A program made the translations under genes and the position numbers. Positions 22,402 to 33,173 of a stretch of DNA of 64,000 bases are shown piece after piece (position 1 is the stretch's first letter; every line of letters begins with the position of its first letter). The notes beneath the pieces were generated by a model that searched no databases, was not told the origin of the DNA, and was given only the letters and a program-made list of their open reading frames with translations. The stretch spans positions 675,190 through 739,189 of the forward strand of contig CAUYUJ010017837.1 of assembly GCA_963575745.1 (NCBI GenBank), in the 5' to 3' direction. Source of the DNA: Prorocentrum cordatum (lineage: Eukaryota > Sar > Dinophyceae > Prorocentrales > Prorocentraceae).

Positions 22402-23019
22402 GACTTCTGAAGGCCCTCGCAGGGCCCCGGGGGCTGCCTAAAAGCGCGTCTGCGACACAGGCTCTGGGGAACGGGTCGGATCTTCAAGGGGCCCAGCCTT
22501 GAACAAAAATGGAGACAGCAGATGTCTGGGACCCGAGGTCGCCGGTGATGTTCCTCTCCAATCTGGGCGCTCTGCTCCTCGATATTTCGGCCGCGCGGGA
22601 GCCGTCAGCGGGCCCAGGGCCATCAGAAACGGACCCGCGTCGGGGATAGACTGGCCCGAGTCAATCCAAGCCAGGGTGAGTCGTGCGTTGCAGGATTCTG
22701 CACGACCCTGCAAGATCCTGCGCGCTGACCCGGGGCGGTGCACCCCCGGCCCTGCAGGATCCCACAAGATCTGGCGCTCTGGCTGACCCCCGTTTGCATG
22801 GACCCCCGGTCTCTGGAGCCCCGACCGAGGCGAGCAGGCTGGCCCCCGGGGAAGGGGGTCGCGACCTCCGGGGCCGCACCCCGAAAAAAATCACACGTCG
22901 GGTCGGACAGCGGATGCCGTGACTGGGTGCCTGGCCGGGGCCATCCAGCCCTGGCCCTCCTGCCCAGGGCCAGGAAGGCCTGTGCGCCATGCAGCGCCCC
23001 TCCGCGTAGTCTACAACCT

Positions 23020-23305
23020 GCCATCGCTCGGACGTCCATTCTCCATGCATCTTTCGGTTTCGGTCGCGCCTTTGCTGCATGATCCAAGATGCTCCTCGAT
23101 GGTACACCTTGCGAAATGCTTAAGAAATCATGGATTAAGAAATTCATAGTCTCAGAACTTGAATAAAAACCCAACGTGTCCATTAAAATCTTAAGATTTA
23201 CATTGAAACGTCAAGAATAATCGAGACTCTGGCCGAAAACTTAAGTTTTCTTAAGCATCGCCTAAGGTGTACTCGCCCGGAAAAAAGCGCACGTCCAAAC
23301 GACGC
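23020..23305. mobile_element. TIR element, family T6, copy interrupted by a T1 element
   Basis: The outer ends match 9236-9362: left gccatcgctcggacgtccat, right gcacgtccaaacgacgc. The middle sequence gatgctcctcgatgg is interrupted by the 169-bp T1 element and resumes with ctcgcc. Confidence 0.75.
23103..23271. mobile_element. TIR element, family T1 copy 1 (169 bp with flanking TA)
   Basis: Flanked by TA on each side. Begins CACCTTGCGAAATGCTTAAG and ends with the near-inverse CTTAAGCATCGCCTAAGGTG. The interior is AT-rich (tcatagtctcagaacttgaa...), unlike its GC-rich surroundings, and has no coding capacity. All three T1 copies in the window have the same length. Confidence 0.9.
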
Positions 23306-23407
23306 CAGAATAACGGAGGTCTTCCCCAGCGACGCGCGGCGCCCCCGGACCCCCAGTGCCGCCACTGCTCGCGCCGAAAATCTGGCGACCTGGACTTCTT
23401 CTCTGGA

Positions 23408-23613
23408 TCGGGGAGACGTAAGACCCGGGTACGGGGGACTCGGAAATCCCCGACGAGGTCGTCAAAAAAATGACGAGGCCGAGCCTGCATTTTGACGAGG
23501 CCTCCCGCTGCAGACATCCCACAAAACTCCTCCTCGTCAAAATCCGAGTCGCGGTCGTCAAAAAACGATGGCGAACCCGAGTCCCGGCAAACCCGGGTCT
23601 TACGCTCCCCCGA
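23408..23613. mobile_element. TIR element T7 (206 bp), long imperfect inverted repeat
   Basis: Left TCGGGGAGACGTAAGACCCG and right its near-inverse (cgggtcttacgctcccccga); pairing continues imperfectly for about 50 bp inward, including the gtcaaaaaa runs. The minus frame across it looks acidic (SFFDDRDSDFDEEEF) but this is a product of the gtcgtcaaa repeats. Confidence 0.65.
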
Positions 23614-24342
23614 CTGGAGCCGGCTGGCCGCGTTGCGAGCGCCACTGGACATTGACTTTTTGTGGGCGACGGGGTTCGGCTGAACCTGCGCTAGGGTCAA
23701 AATCCAAAGTAAGGATGCAGGGTAAGGACGCAAAGCCCTTGGAGAGTCCTACGAACCATTTGCGGTTCCTTGGACGCCAACGTTGGCTCGGGATGGGCAG
23801 ACGAAGCAGGGATGCAAAGGCAGCTTTGACGAAGCAACGCATCCTTACTATGGTTTTTGACTGTAGGCCTTCGCGGAAGGGATGGAAGGCCAAGGCTGGC
23901 ACTGGCCGGGCACGGTGGCTGTGCGCAGGTGCCCTCTGCCGGATCGGCTAACTGGCGGCGGCCGCCTCACGAACACCTCGGGCTCTGGGCTGCGGCGCTC
24001 TTTGTCCGCTTTCGGGCCTTGTGCCAGGACGGCTGCGGGCACCCATCGTCCCTCGTGTTTCTGCCCCCCTGCGCCACGCCGAAGGTGTCTGCGCTGGGCC
24101 GAGCACGGGCTCTTCAAAAAAACATTTTTTTCTCCGCTCGAAACAGGGAATGCGGCACACACCTCCCCGTGCTCCACGCAGCAACTCCTCTCCGATTAGC
24201 CTAGCCAGGCGAAGAGGGTCGGTTGAACGATTTTCGGGATGGATTGGTTGTCGATGTGAAGCTTCGCACGAATGCAGGCGCTACGGGGGGTGGGGGGCTG
24301 GGCGGGGATGCCTTTAGAGAAGGAGAACATGAGAGAGTTACA

Positions 24343-24433
24343 AGAGGAAGAGGAGGAGGAGGAGGAGGAGGAGGAGGAGGAGGAGAAGGAGGAGGAGAAG
24401 GAGGTGGAAAACGAGGAGGAGGAAGAGGAGTCG
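24343..24433. repeat. (GGA)n microsatellite
   Basis: GAG/GGA triplets with some GAA. Confidence 0.9.
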
Positions 24434-26748
24434 CATGCAAGTACACGGTTGTGCGGACCTGGACAGAACCAGCAGGGGTACCTCCGGCCGCTTCTACGTC
24501 AGACAAAAAAGCCGCGGCGCCCGGCACCACGCAACCCCACCTCTTGAGAGCGACTGCCCCCACTGGGCGACTGCACAACTCCATCGGCCTAGGGCCTCTC
24601 GTCCCGACAGTGTGAGATACTTGATTTATTTTCCATCAACTGTCAAATTGCCACTCCGACCAAGAAACATATGGCGTTTGGCGCGCAGGCTAATAACAAC
24701 TAAACCCGTGATCCACGCATCGTTCCCGAACTGAAGGTACCGTCACGTTTCTGGCGTAACGAGTGATTTGCAATGACCGTTTTGAAGCTTACGATTTACG
24801 ACATGCCGCGCTGACTGAACCCAGGGCCCTACTGGACAGAACCCTTGGCAGCATTCGGGGTACTACCTGTCAACAGCTGCCTGATCTGATCCATAGCACT
24901 GGCACTTCTAATGCATCTCTCAGCGATAAGATTACATCCGCAGCCTGTGCCAACAATGAAACGCATTGAATCCAAGCTGACATGATCATTCCTTCGGTCT
25001 CCGACGGCTGCGTTGCCTTCGGCTTTGTTCTTCAACCCTTACCATAATGTCAACATGTCACTCTCGAGCTGCGAGGCCTTGGAGATGGGTTTGGACCTTG
25101 ATGCCTTAGATTTCAATGCCATTCGGGACTGCGTTGCCGTAAGAAAATACCACTTGTCCTTACTAGCGGATGGGGGTGCTTTCCCGGGCCTTTCTAATGG
25201 GCAAGGTATGATTATTAGTAAAATGGTGAAAACGATCAGCTAGGCCACGTGATGCGGCATGCGCCGTCTTCGCGCAACTCTGCCTTGGGGTTGTGCTATG
25301 CATTGTCTTGATGGCGGCTCTTGGTAGGAAGTAATATTAAGCATGGGCAGGAAAGGGTCCTCTCTCTTTGCCATGTCTGAAAATGTGACAGGTGCTGAGT
25401 CCACCGTGTATCTAACATATCCCACGTAGGGTGTGGGTTCGGAATGGGCAACGCCATTGGACAATGGATCCTTGCCCGCGCAAGTTGGCAATCGAAATAT
25501 GCGCCAACTTTCAAATGTGCTGGGCAAGCTTCATGACTGCTATTCGCCCCGATTGCACTTAACCTGTTCTCACGACGTCGTCGACTAGATCGATTGGCAA
25601 ACGCCGAGGCACCACATGCGCACCGAGCTAATATCACAGCCATAATCAAAAAGTTAGAATGTCGTTGATCAGCGTGTCCCAGGAAGCGAGTGGCTGAGCC
25701 GCCGGCCCCCGGCAGCCAATGTCGCAATTGTCCTGGGACCTCGGCGCAGAGTCGGCGCCGGGCGCCGAAGGGGCATTCGTTCTAATCCGTCAAATTCCAG
25801 CAAGGAGCACCCCCTTTGCCAGCCACTTCTGTTCCCTTTGCTGAGGGCGCATCGCTGACCGCCCTTCTCACAGCCAGCGTCGGGTCCAGCCGCGGAATAT
25901 GCTTTGGTCGCATTGGCCGCAGCCGACTCATCCGTTCCTGAATGCGCATGCACAGTTTCTCCCCTGCTTCCTGCGCAGCTTGCCCTCGTTTGTCACGTCG
26001 CAGCATCTCATCGGGAGTCAGTTTTCTGCGCTGCCGGCGACGTTCTGATGGCCGCGGCATCTCGAGAAAGCGCGGCAAACCACGTTCCCTCGTTGTTCTC
26101 CCGCGCGTAGGACCCCCGGGCGAATTCCTGGCGCCTTTGGGCCCCGGGGTAGTAGATATCTCTGATGCCTTTGCCCTTGCCATTTCCTTCTCCGTTCTTG
26201 TCTGCCTCGGGCCTGGCAGCCGGCTGGGCCGGTTGCGGCGCGGCGTGGAAGCTGCCGCGGGCTTCCCGCGGTAAAATGGATATCCCAACTCTTCATTTGG
26301 GCGTTGACCTTCCTGCAGAACACACTTGCGCGCGACTTCTTTCTTCGCCCGTCCATCCTCGACCCTGTCCGCGGCCTTCCCCAGACACTTCTTCGGGTCA
26401 GTAGGACCTGCGGCTTCACCTTTCAGTGCCCTCTTTCTTTGGGGGTCCTCCTGCTGCAATCAAGGTCGCGTTCGTTCAGCTCGTTTTCCGCGATATTCTA
26501 CAATTGCCGCAGCAGCCGCTCGTGCGTCTCGACATCTGCGCCTGCATCGGCACTGCCCATCTCGTGAAAGGTGATTGCCCACCCCATCTTCGGAACTAGG
26601 TTCACGTGCTCATAGACGCGTTCGTGGATTGCTGCTGCAACTTCCGGGGCTGGTTCTGAGCCCCCATCGCAGGTCGCGATGCAAAGCCATCCATTCTCTG
26701 TAGAGACTATACAGGTATTCATCTGGTTCGTTCATATGAATGACGATA

Positions 26749-27993
26749 TTACACAACTCCCGCACCGCCATGTTTCTGCCGCGCCCTGTCTGAATGGAAA
26801 GCCACCCGCAAATCAGACGCATCATCTCTCGCCCCGAGGGCAGACGGGATTCGTCGTGCGCGTCGCATTCCACGCGCGAGATCTGCGCGGTGAAACGAGT
26901 CTTTTGAGGTGGGAGATCCTTCTGCTGTCACCTCGGCAATTTTCCCAGCGAGGCCCGAAGCAATCGCCGTGTCCATTCGCTCGTACGTCCCCGATCTCCG
27001 CGCAGGCTTCAAATCTACATCGGGATCTAGTGCTTGGGCGATCCAACGCATTGTTCCGGGCGCCCCTCCGCCGCCGCCGCCGCCGCCGCCACCCCCCCCG
27101 CCGCCGCCGCCCCCGCCTGGGCCGTTAGCAGAAGGCGACGGGCCAGGTGGCTCCTCGGGGGCATCAGGCGCCTTGAAGGAAGAGTCTTCGGGCGGCGGGA
27201 GAAATTCGGGAAACGTCGGCACCTCGCGAAGACGTTGTCCAACGTGTCCCTGGAAACTCCAGACCGCGTCATTCACGCCAAGGGGCCTCGACTTGTCTCC
27301 ATTCGCCTCGGAGCGCCTGCCTTTCTCGAATTCCTCTCGCTCTTTACGCGTGCTCATGAGGACATATTCATGTTCTTTAACGAGGCTGGACATTCGTGCC
27401 TGCTCTTCCCACTCTTGAGGACGCCAACGTTCCTCCTCCTGGCGCTCTCGGGCAACTTCCGCTTCGGCTTCCGACTTGCCCCGGGTGCGCTGCTTGCGTC
27501 GCTCCGTCATGGGGTCGATGTGGCTATCGTTGCATGGCGCGGCACGTTGGCCACAGTTGAACTTCTCTGCGCTGCGGCGACATCCAGGGGCCGCAGCGAC
27601 GCGCGGCTGCGGCTTCCTCTCCGAGGCCCGATACGTTGACCTCCCTGGAAACGAAGGCTGAGCCCCGAGCGCTAATCCGCTCGACCTACCGCCCCCAGCA
27701 GGGCGAGCTCCTGTTTGCATCTTCGCGGCAGGTGGAACCATCACAAGGCCATCCTGCACCGCGGGTTGAATCCGCGGCGCAGACAATGCCGCCCCGCCAT
27801 CTTGCTTGGTCGCGTTGCGGGCCTCGCGGAGAACCATCAAATCACTGCGTGCGTCTCTCCGACTGGCAAGGTCCTCGGCAAGCACTCTCTTTCCTTTGTC
27901 CATCTGCATTGCTTGACCAGTGGCGGTGCGTTCTCGAGGGTTCGCTCGCTGCGCAACTGCCGCTGCTTCTTCGTTCGCATGGCGTCGCACCAC
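26749..27993 (-). CDS. Hypothetical 414-aa frame, charged, poly-Gly
   Basis: The longest frame of the block. The N-terminal half is Arg/Lys/Glu-rich with helical blocks and a CGQRAAPCNDSH segment (two Cys and a His, not a clear zinc knuckle). Then comes a Pro-rich stretch (PTFPEFLPPPEDSSF), a run of about 20 Gly, and the segment MRWIAQALDPDVDLKPARRS. The composition would fit a structural gag-like protein; this is inference only. Confidence 0.35.
   Translation of the reverse strand: MVRRHANEEAAAVAQRANPRERTATGQAMQMDKGKRVLAEDLASRRDARSDLMVLREARNATKQDGGAALSAPRIQPAVQDGLVMVPPAAKMQTGARPAGGGRSSGLALGAQPSFPGRSTYRASERKPQPRVAAAPGCRRSAEKFNCGQRAAPCNDSHIDPMTERRKQRTRGKSEAEAEVARERQEEERWRPQEWEEQARMSSLVKEHEYVLMSTRKEREEFEKGRRSEANGDKSRPLGVNDAVWSFQGHVGQRLREVPTFPEFLPPPEDSSFKAPDAPEEPPGPSPSANGPGGGGGGGGGGGGGGGGGGAPGTMRWIAQALDPDVDLKPARRSGTYERMDTAIASGLAGKIAEVTAEGSPTSKDSFHRADLARGMRRARRIPSALGARDDASDLRVAFHSDRARQKHGGAGVV
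27062..27116. repeat. (CCG)n tract
   Basis: CCG triplets with a short C run, encoding poly-Gly in the minus frame. Confidence 0.9.
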
Positions 27994-28149
27994 CCGCTGG
28001 TCGATGAGAACTCCTTGCCTCTGTCTCCGTTTTTTTCTGCGCAGGCTGATGCACGTGCGCTTACTTCGCTGCCGTGCCCCCCCGCTTCTCGGCTTCCTGT
28101 TTCTATCGTCGCCTGCTCTGCTAGCTCTTCCAACTCTGTATGTTGCCTT

Positions 28150-29175
28150 TCAATTTCCATCGGAATCAGCTTCGTTGCCTCCGATGCTGCCTGCAGGCAT
28201 AAAAGAGCATACTGCGCGGCATGCAAAAGTGTCTCCACCCCCGTCATGGATCATCCAGATGCGTTCGTTTTCCTGCGCTTTCACTTCCGCGCTGTGATCG
28301 CGCGACATTGCGCGGCCAGTTCCCCGCGGAGTCTCGTTTCGTCGGCAAATAATTTCTCCGCCCCCGCTCGCTGCCATTCCAACGAGGCAAGACGATGACA
28401 AATGTGCCCTTTCATGTCTATGCATTCGGAGCAAAGAAATGGATATTGCAATACTGACGCGCGCGTGAACAGCCTCCGTATACCGGGCGATGGCAAGGGC
28501 CCTGGGGTCTGCGCGCCTTCTCGGGGCATCTGATTTCCGCTGACGGGTAGCATCGAAGTCCTCTGGCGTAACAACTGATTTCCAACGAAAGGTCGCCTGG
28601 AGACAATCCACGAGATCCTTGGCTGCTCCTCGGCCTGGCACACGTTCTGGATGCGAGCGGCGATCTTGATTCAGATCTCCTTGCGACGCTGCGTCAAGCG
28701 AAAGCAACGTTGGAATCGGGATTCTCTCTGGGATCTCATGTGTAGCTGGGCACCGCTGGTCATTAATCAAGCCCCGTGCCAAGGTGGAAGTCTGCGTTGG
28801 GGAGTCATTCTCCATGCTTCCATCCCCAAGCACCTCAAAACGCTTTGCTTCAGGTCTCTCCCGTGCAGTTTCCCGCGTGATCCGTCCGGAATGCGATCGA
28901 AGTTTTCTCGCACTGATGGGCGCAGTGTCATAATCTCGATATTCATATTCCATGATAGCTGGGAGTTCCTGAGTCAGGTCAGCTGCCCCCTTCCATTGTT
29001 TGAACCAGTGCCGATTCGCTGTCTTCCATCGAAACGAAGGGGTCATCAGGTAACGAGATAATGGTAACACCCCGAGGATATGACCTACTACACCATTGAG
29101 CGGAATGCTCGGGTGATAGCGCGCAGCCTCCAATGGAGCAAGCACAGTGAGATCACTGACTGCGGCCAATTGCAT
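28150..29175 (-). CDS. Hypothetical 341-aa frame
   Basis: A continuous minus frame with a hydrophobic N-terminal third (PLNGVVGHILGVLPLSRYLM, then a Trp-rich WKTANRHWFKQWKG stretch) and a charged C-terminal part. It is the 5' end of the decayed block. No family recognised. Confidence 0.35.
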   Translation of the reverse strand: MQLAAVSDLTVLAPLEAARYHPSIPLNGVVGHILGVLPLSRYLMTPSFRWKTANRHWFKQWKGAADLTQELPAIMEYEYRDYDTAPISARKLRSHSGRITRETARERPEAKRFEVLGDGSMENDSPTQTSTLARGLINDQRCPATHEIPERIPIPTLLSLDAASQGDLNQDRRSHPERVPGRGAAKDLVDCLQATFRWKSVVTPEDFDATRQRKSDAPRRRADPRALAIARYTEAVHARVSIAISISLLRMHRHERAHLSSSCLVGMAASGGGEIICRRNETPRGTGRAMSRDHSAEVKAQENERIWMIHDGGGDTFACRAVCSFMPAGSIGGNEADSDGN

Positions 29176-29693
29176 GTCAGTCCCATCATCAGAACTTTCG
29201 GTTAATAACCACTCGCCAGAAAAATACGGGCTCCGGCAAAAGTAAGATATAATGGCGGTGTCAACATATCGGTATCATCGCTCATGATGGGTATATCAGA
29301 CACGCTTCTCATGACTCGGTAATCCATCAAGATGGTATAGTAGGATGTGGGAGCAAAGGAGGATGGAACGACGACAAGGCGACGACGCAGGCACCTTTCT
29401 TTCCCACGCGCGCGGGACGCGCTCCTGACACGAATCTCGTGCCCCGATCCTTCAACATACAGCTGCGGAAGCGGCGGCGGCTAGCGGCTGCACGGAACGA
29501 GCGGGGAGAGAAGAATAACAACTGCGGAAGGAAGAAAAGACTCCGGCCGGGGTGGGTGGGGGGGTCTGGCATGAGCCGCTAGGGCGATATTCCATGAGGC
29601 CCTCAAAAAGGCCTCCCATGAGATCCCAACGAGTATCCAATACACTTCATACCCACAGCCCAGGCATGGTGGCAGGATGGGCCGAAGGCTATG

Positions 29694-29734
<41 letters not shown>

Positions 29735-29739
29735 CATTC

Positions 29740-29774
<35 letters not shown>
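29694..29774. repeat. (TA)n / ATACAT tract
   Basis: AT alternating with a few tacatatac variants. An AT-rich stretch with repeated catg/atgaca steps continues to 29920. Confidence 0.9.
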
Positions 29775-30357
29775 GTTGACATATGTGCAGCGACTTGATT
29801 TCATATGCACATATACCATGAGCTACTCGTCGCCGAGCAATGTTACACCATGTCATTACATGCAATGACATGTTATGAGCTGACATCATATACAATATTC
29901 ATCCATGATGATGCCACGGTTGGTTCTTAGTTGCCCGGCTATCTATGCTTCTGCACAAGGACATGCAATCACATGATATGATATACTAAACAGCGCTATG
30001 CCATGCGCTGATATGATGAAACTACAATGTTTCGCATTGCATCTCAGTGCATCGCACTGTCCCGCAAAATATGCATGATCCCCAACCGAGAAAATGCCCC
30101 TTCCTGTCCTGGTGTCGCGCCGGGCTCTCCAGGAGGAGGGCACGGGGGGATCACTGGCATGAAGGCAACCGGTCGTAAGGCAAACCAATCCTGGACCCCA
30201 GGACCAGCTTATCAAACCGAAACGAACCCAAAAACTGCCGAAAGTTTCTGGCCCCATTTCCCGCAGGACCCGAGTGCTTCGTGGCGAGATCGGATGGCGC
30301 GGGGGTGGGCCAGCACCAGCGACGCCTTTTCCCCGATGCGACTCCGAGCTGGCGCAG

Positions 30358-30640
30358 TTACAAATATCCAAGAGCGCAAGAGCCGCCGGTGCAGTGCCCA
30401 GAAGCCTCGCCATCCCCGCGCGGGCCCCCGGTCGCCGTGCGCGGGTCACGGCCGCAGGTAGAGCTGGCGGGCTCGTCTTGGGCTTCCCCCTCGGGTGCCC
30501 CCGCCGCAACCTGGCCAGCAAATTCCTCGAGCGGAGCGCGCACCGTGCTGTCGAGCCTGAGCTGCGCAAGGCTTCGCCCAGTGACCTCGCCGATGACTGA
30601 TGTGCCCAGGTCTCCGACGATATGGTCTTTTCAATCCGCG
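30358..30640 (-). CDS. Candidate terminal exon
   Basis: The minus frame reads VIGEVTGRSLAQLRLDSTV and APLEEFAGQVAAGAPEGEA with strong G/C third positions, then a Thr/Gly/Cys stretch to a TAA at 30358. It lies just downstream of the DeSI-like gene on the same strand and may be its last exon or the next gene. No domain recognised. Confidence 0.35.
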
Positions 30641-31024
30641 CGTTTTTCCCATGTTTTCGGCCTCCGGGGCGCATTGGGTTCGGGAAGTTTTCGTCGGTTC
30701 TGGAGGTGATCCTGCCTCGGGATGCTTTTCAGCAGCTGCGCCTCGCCGAGAGCGTTCTGGGGGTGCCGGAATCGTCCCCAACGACCGCCAGAGGCCAGTG
30801 TTATGGCCTGGGATTTGTTCGTTGATTTCGGCCTCTAGGGCGCGTTATGGGGCCCGGGGACAATCAAACATGGATCCAGGGCGAAGAACATACGCCCCGG
30901 GATCAGGTCGAGACTTCTGCAGTCATATCGGAGGGTGCGTTATTCATTTAAGGGTTTGCTCTTCCCCGCCGCAGAGAAACCACAGCTCTATGAAGCAAGC
31001 CTGAATCCCCCGAGTTCGTCTCTT

Positions 31025-31455
31025 TCAGCGCGCAGCCGCGAGAACGTGAGACAGGATGGGGAAGGGAGAGGACAACGACCACGACAACCGAGCCGTGACC
31101 TCGCTGATGCAATCCACGGTCCTGTTCTGGCGGGCCTTGTTCAGGACGTCGCCTATGCTGGCCAGCCTGTACAGCCAGAACGGAATGGGCCCCGCGCCGA
31201 GCCTCTGGCACAGGTCGTCGGCGAAGTGGCAGCAGTTCCTGTTCAGCAGGTTGTAGCGGGGGCCAGAGTACTCCCGCTTGAGCTCCTGGTCGATCACTCT
31301 GAGCACGTGCTTCTTCGAGAGGTTGGTTGGCAGCAGCTCCACGGTCTCCCTGAAGTGGTGCTCCCGGTGAGCCCCTGGCACGGAGTGCGAGATCCCGCTC
31401 CCGGCCTCGCAGTGGCCGTACATCCACTCCTCGCCGTATCCGCCGCCGCGCCCCC
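31025..31455 (-). CDS. PPPDE (DeSI-type) cysteine peptidase, C-terminal exon
   Basis: PPPDE proteins are thiol isopeptidases that remove SUMO or ubiquitin from proteins, using a His-Cys dyad. This exon holds the Cys half: GYGEEWMYGHCEAGSGI, then SVPGAHREHHFRETVELLP and the signature YNLLNRNCCHFADDLCQRL, with the catalytic Cys codon at 31234-31232, followed by GPIPFWLYRLASIG. The order and spacing match DeSI-1/DeSI-2-like proteins (YNLL.RNCNHF, then IP.W..RLA). The catalytic His is in the upstream exon (32852-33003). The frame reaches a stop at 31025, but a donor (GAG|GTCACG near 31107) could join it to another exon. A Gly-rich insert (GGRGGG) precedes YGEEW, perhaps partly intron sequence. 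Confidence 0.8.
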
Positions 31456-32851
31456 CTGGCACGTCGAGGCGCGGCAGGGATGCCCGGGTGCTGCCCGGTA
31501 GGGCTTCTGCACGTCCTCGGAGGCCCCGCTGCTGCGGGGCGAGGATCTGCCCATGACCCCATATGACCCCCGCCTGGGGGATCGACCATCTGGGGCCGCG
31601 GCTGGCGGATGTGAGTACATCTGCCCCCCCCCCCCCCGCCGCCTCCCCCCCCGAGGCCCGAACATGACTATCCGCACCCGCCGCCTGGTCATAGATCCTC
31701 CAAGCGGTGGTTATATATAGATCCTTACCTCGGGCCCGCCCCCACCCCCATCGCAGCATGTCTGCCCCCCCCGCCGCCTGGTCACAGGTCCCCCAAGCGG
31801 CGGTTGTGGATAGATCCTTACCTCGGGCCCGCCCCCACCCCCACCGCCTGGCCCAGGGCGTGAGCACCCTCTCTTCCCGAGCCCTCGGGGAACTCCCAGA
31901 GAGAGACCGCGCAGCGGGGTGCGCGACAACGACAGTAAGGGTAAGGGGTGTCGTCATCGCTTCCATCATAGGTGTCGTCGAGATAGCGGTTCACATCCTG
32001 TTCAAGCTCTCTGTCGTTCTCAGCAGGAATGTCCTCGGGAAGCTCTCATACCTCCCGAGGTTCCCAAGGCAGCCCAACAACACCCTGGGGCTCTCTAAAG
32101 CTCCTCAAGGCCACCGATGCTGGCCAGATGACCCAACACTGTCTCAAGAGTCACCCAGCAACCCGCAAGATGGCCCCAAGGGGCGCCACAGAGACGCCAG
32201 AATGCTTCGAAGACTCCACAGAGACGGCCAAGATGCATCCCAAGAAAGCCAACATCAATAATCGATCAAAGGCCTGAGGACATCCTCGTGAGTCTGAATC
32301 GGGGGCGTTTCCCAGCACTCTCGGTTCAAGATGCTTCCAAGTGGGCCTCCGAACACGCAAAAGGATGCCCAGACAACCCAATGATGGCTCCCAGCGGTCC
32401 CCCCCCCCCCACCCCCCACGGCCCAGAACAGTCACACGAGAGCCCCGAGAAGGCCCGAGAGGGGCCCAGGACTGCCCGGGAGAGCCCCGAGACAAAGAGA
32501 CCCCTCAGACGGCCGAGGGATGCCCCGAGGCGGCACCAAGACGGTCCCCAAGGCCTCAAGACTGGCCTCGAGGGGCCCAGGATGGTTCAAGAGAGCCCGA
32601 AGATGGCGCAAGGCGGCCCGCAGAAGCCCGACGGCCCCAAGAGACGCCCCAGACGGCCGAGAGAGAGGCCTGCGACAGCCGACGAGGGCCCCAAGACAAA
32701 GACGGTCCCGGGGCGGTCAGGCCAGGCCTTACGCGAGCCCCTGAAAAATAGAGGCCAGAGGTGTCGCGCATGGCCTCCTGGGCTTCTGGGTGGCTGCGCA
32801 CAGGGTGCAGCGCTGGCACGCTGGCGGAACTCGCCGCAGGCAGCTGGACAC
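31456..32851 (-). other. Intron of the DeSI-like gene (1.4 kb), repeat-filled
   Basis: Separates the His-bearing and Cys-bearing exons. It holds a duplicated GC-rich segment with the shared run cgggcccgcccccaccccca at about 31731-31751 and 31823-31843 (two units about 92 bp apart) and a long tract of degenerate cccaagag repeats from 32040 to 32750. The donor is GAG|GTGTCC at 32851; the acceptor lies near 31456. Confidence 0.55.
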
Positions 32852-33003
32852 CTCAACGCCGACGTGAAAGAACCCGCCGAACTTGCAGCAGACGTACTGG
32901 TTCGCAAGGAGGGTGTTCATCCACCACACCCATGGCCGCTGGGACACGTCGTAGATATGCAGGCGCACTGGGGAGCTGACGTGCTCCGCCGGCAGGGCCT
33001 CCT
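32852..33003 (-). CDS. PPPDE (DeSI-type) peptidase, exon with catalytic His
   Basis: The minus frame EEALPAEHVSSPVRLHIYDV continues through a Trp-rich WWMNTLLANQYV stretch to GGFFHVGVEV. This is the N-terminal half of the PPPDE fold: V.L.IYD., then the GG.FH.GVEV motif with the catalytic His at 32866-32864. Joined to the exon ending at 31455 it gives GVEV followed by YGEEW, as in the family. The 5' border is probably GTCAG|AGGAG at 33004. The donor is GAG|GTGTCC. Confidence 0.8.
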
Positions 33004-33016
33004 CTGACGACCCACC

Positions 33017-33173
33017 AAGCCACCCCGACCCAACCCGAAGTCGCCGTGGGCCCGCCAAGTGCCGGCGGGTGGGACGTTCGGAACATCAAGAGAACGCCCT
33101 GGAACTCCTACGCCTCACATGGCGAAATTCGGGAGGGGGGGCCCGAGACCTTCGGGCTGGGTGGGGGTGGCTT
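33017..33173. mobile_element. TIR element, family T2 copy 1 (157 bp), in a DeSI-gene intron
   Basis: Left AAGCCACCCCGACCCAACCC and right the near-inverse (cgggctgggtgggggtggctt). The interior resembles 35472-35627. It occupies nearly all of the gap between two coding segments of the DeSI-like gene, so it is probably the intron. Confidence 0.75.

Larger units (their letters stand above)
24760..29175 (-). pseudogene. Second decayed minus-strand coding block
   Basis: Long minus-strand frames follow one another: 29175-28150, 28247-27837, 27993-26749, 26873-26610, 26722-26498, 26459-25782 and 25727-25296. Composition is coding-like: Lys/Arg/Glu-rich helical segments (EREEFEKGRRSEANGDKSRP), acidic and hydrophobic stretches. 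Frames change repeatedly, including one change near 26880 inside an otherwise continuous segment. A poly-Gly run is encoded by (CCG)n at 27062-27116. I find no catalytic motif. The layout is like the 1.3-6.3 kb block, so both may be remnants of one class of large element. Confidence 0.35.
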
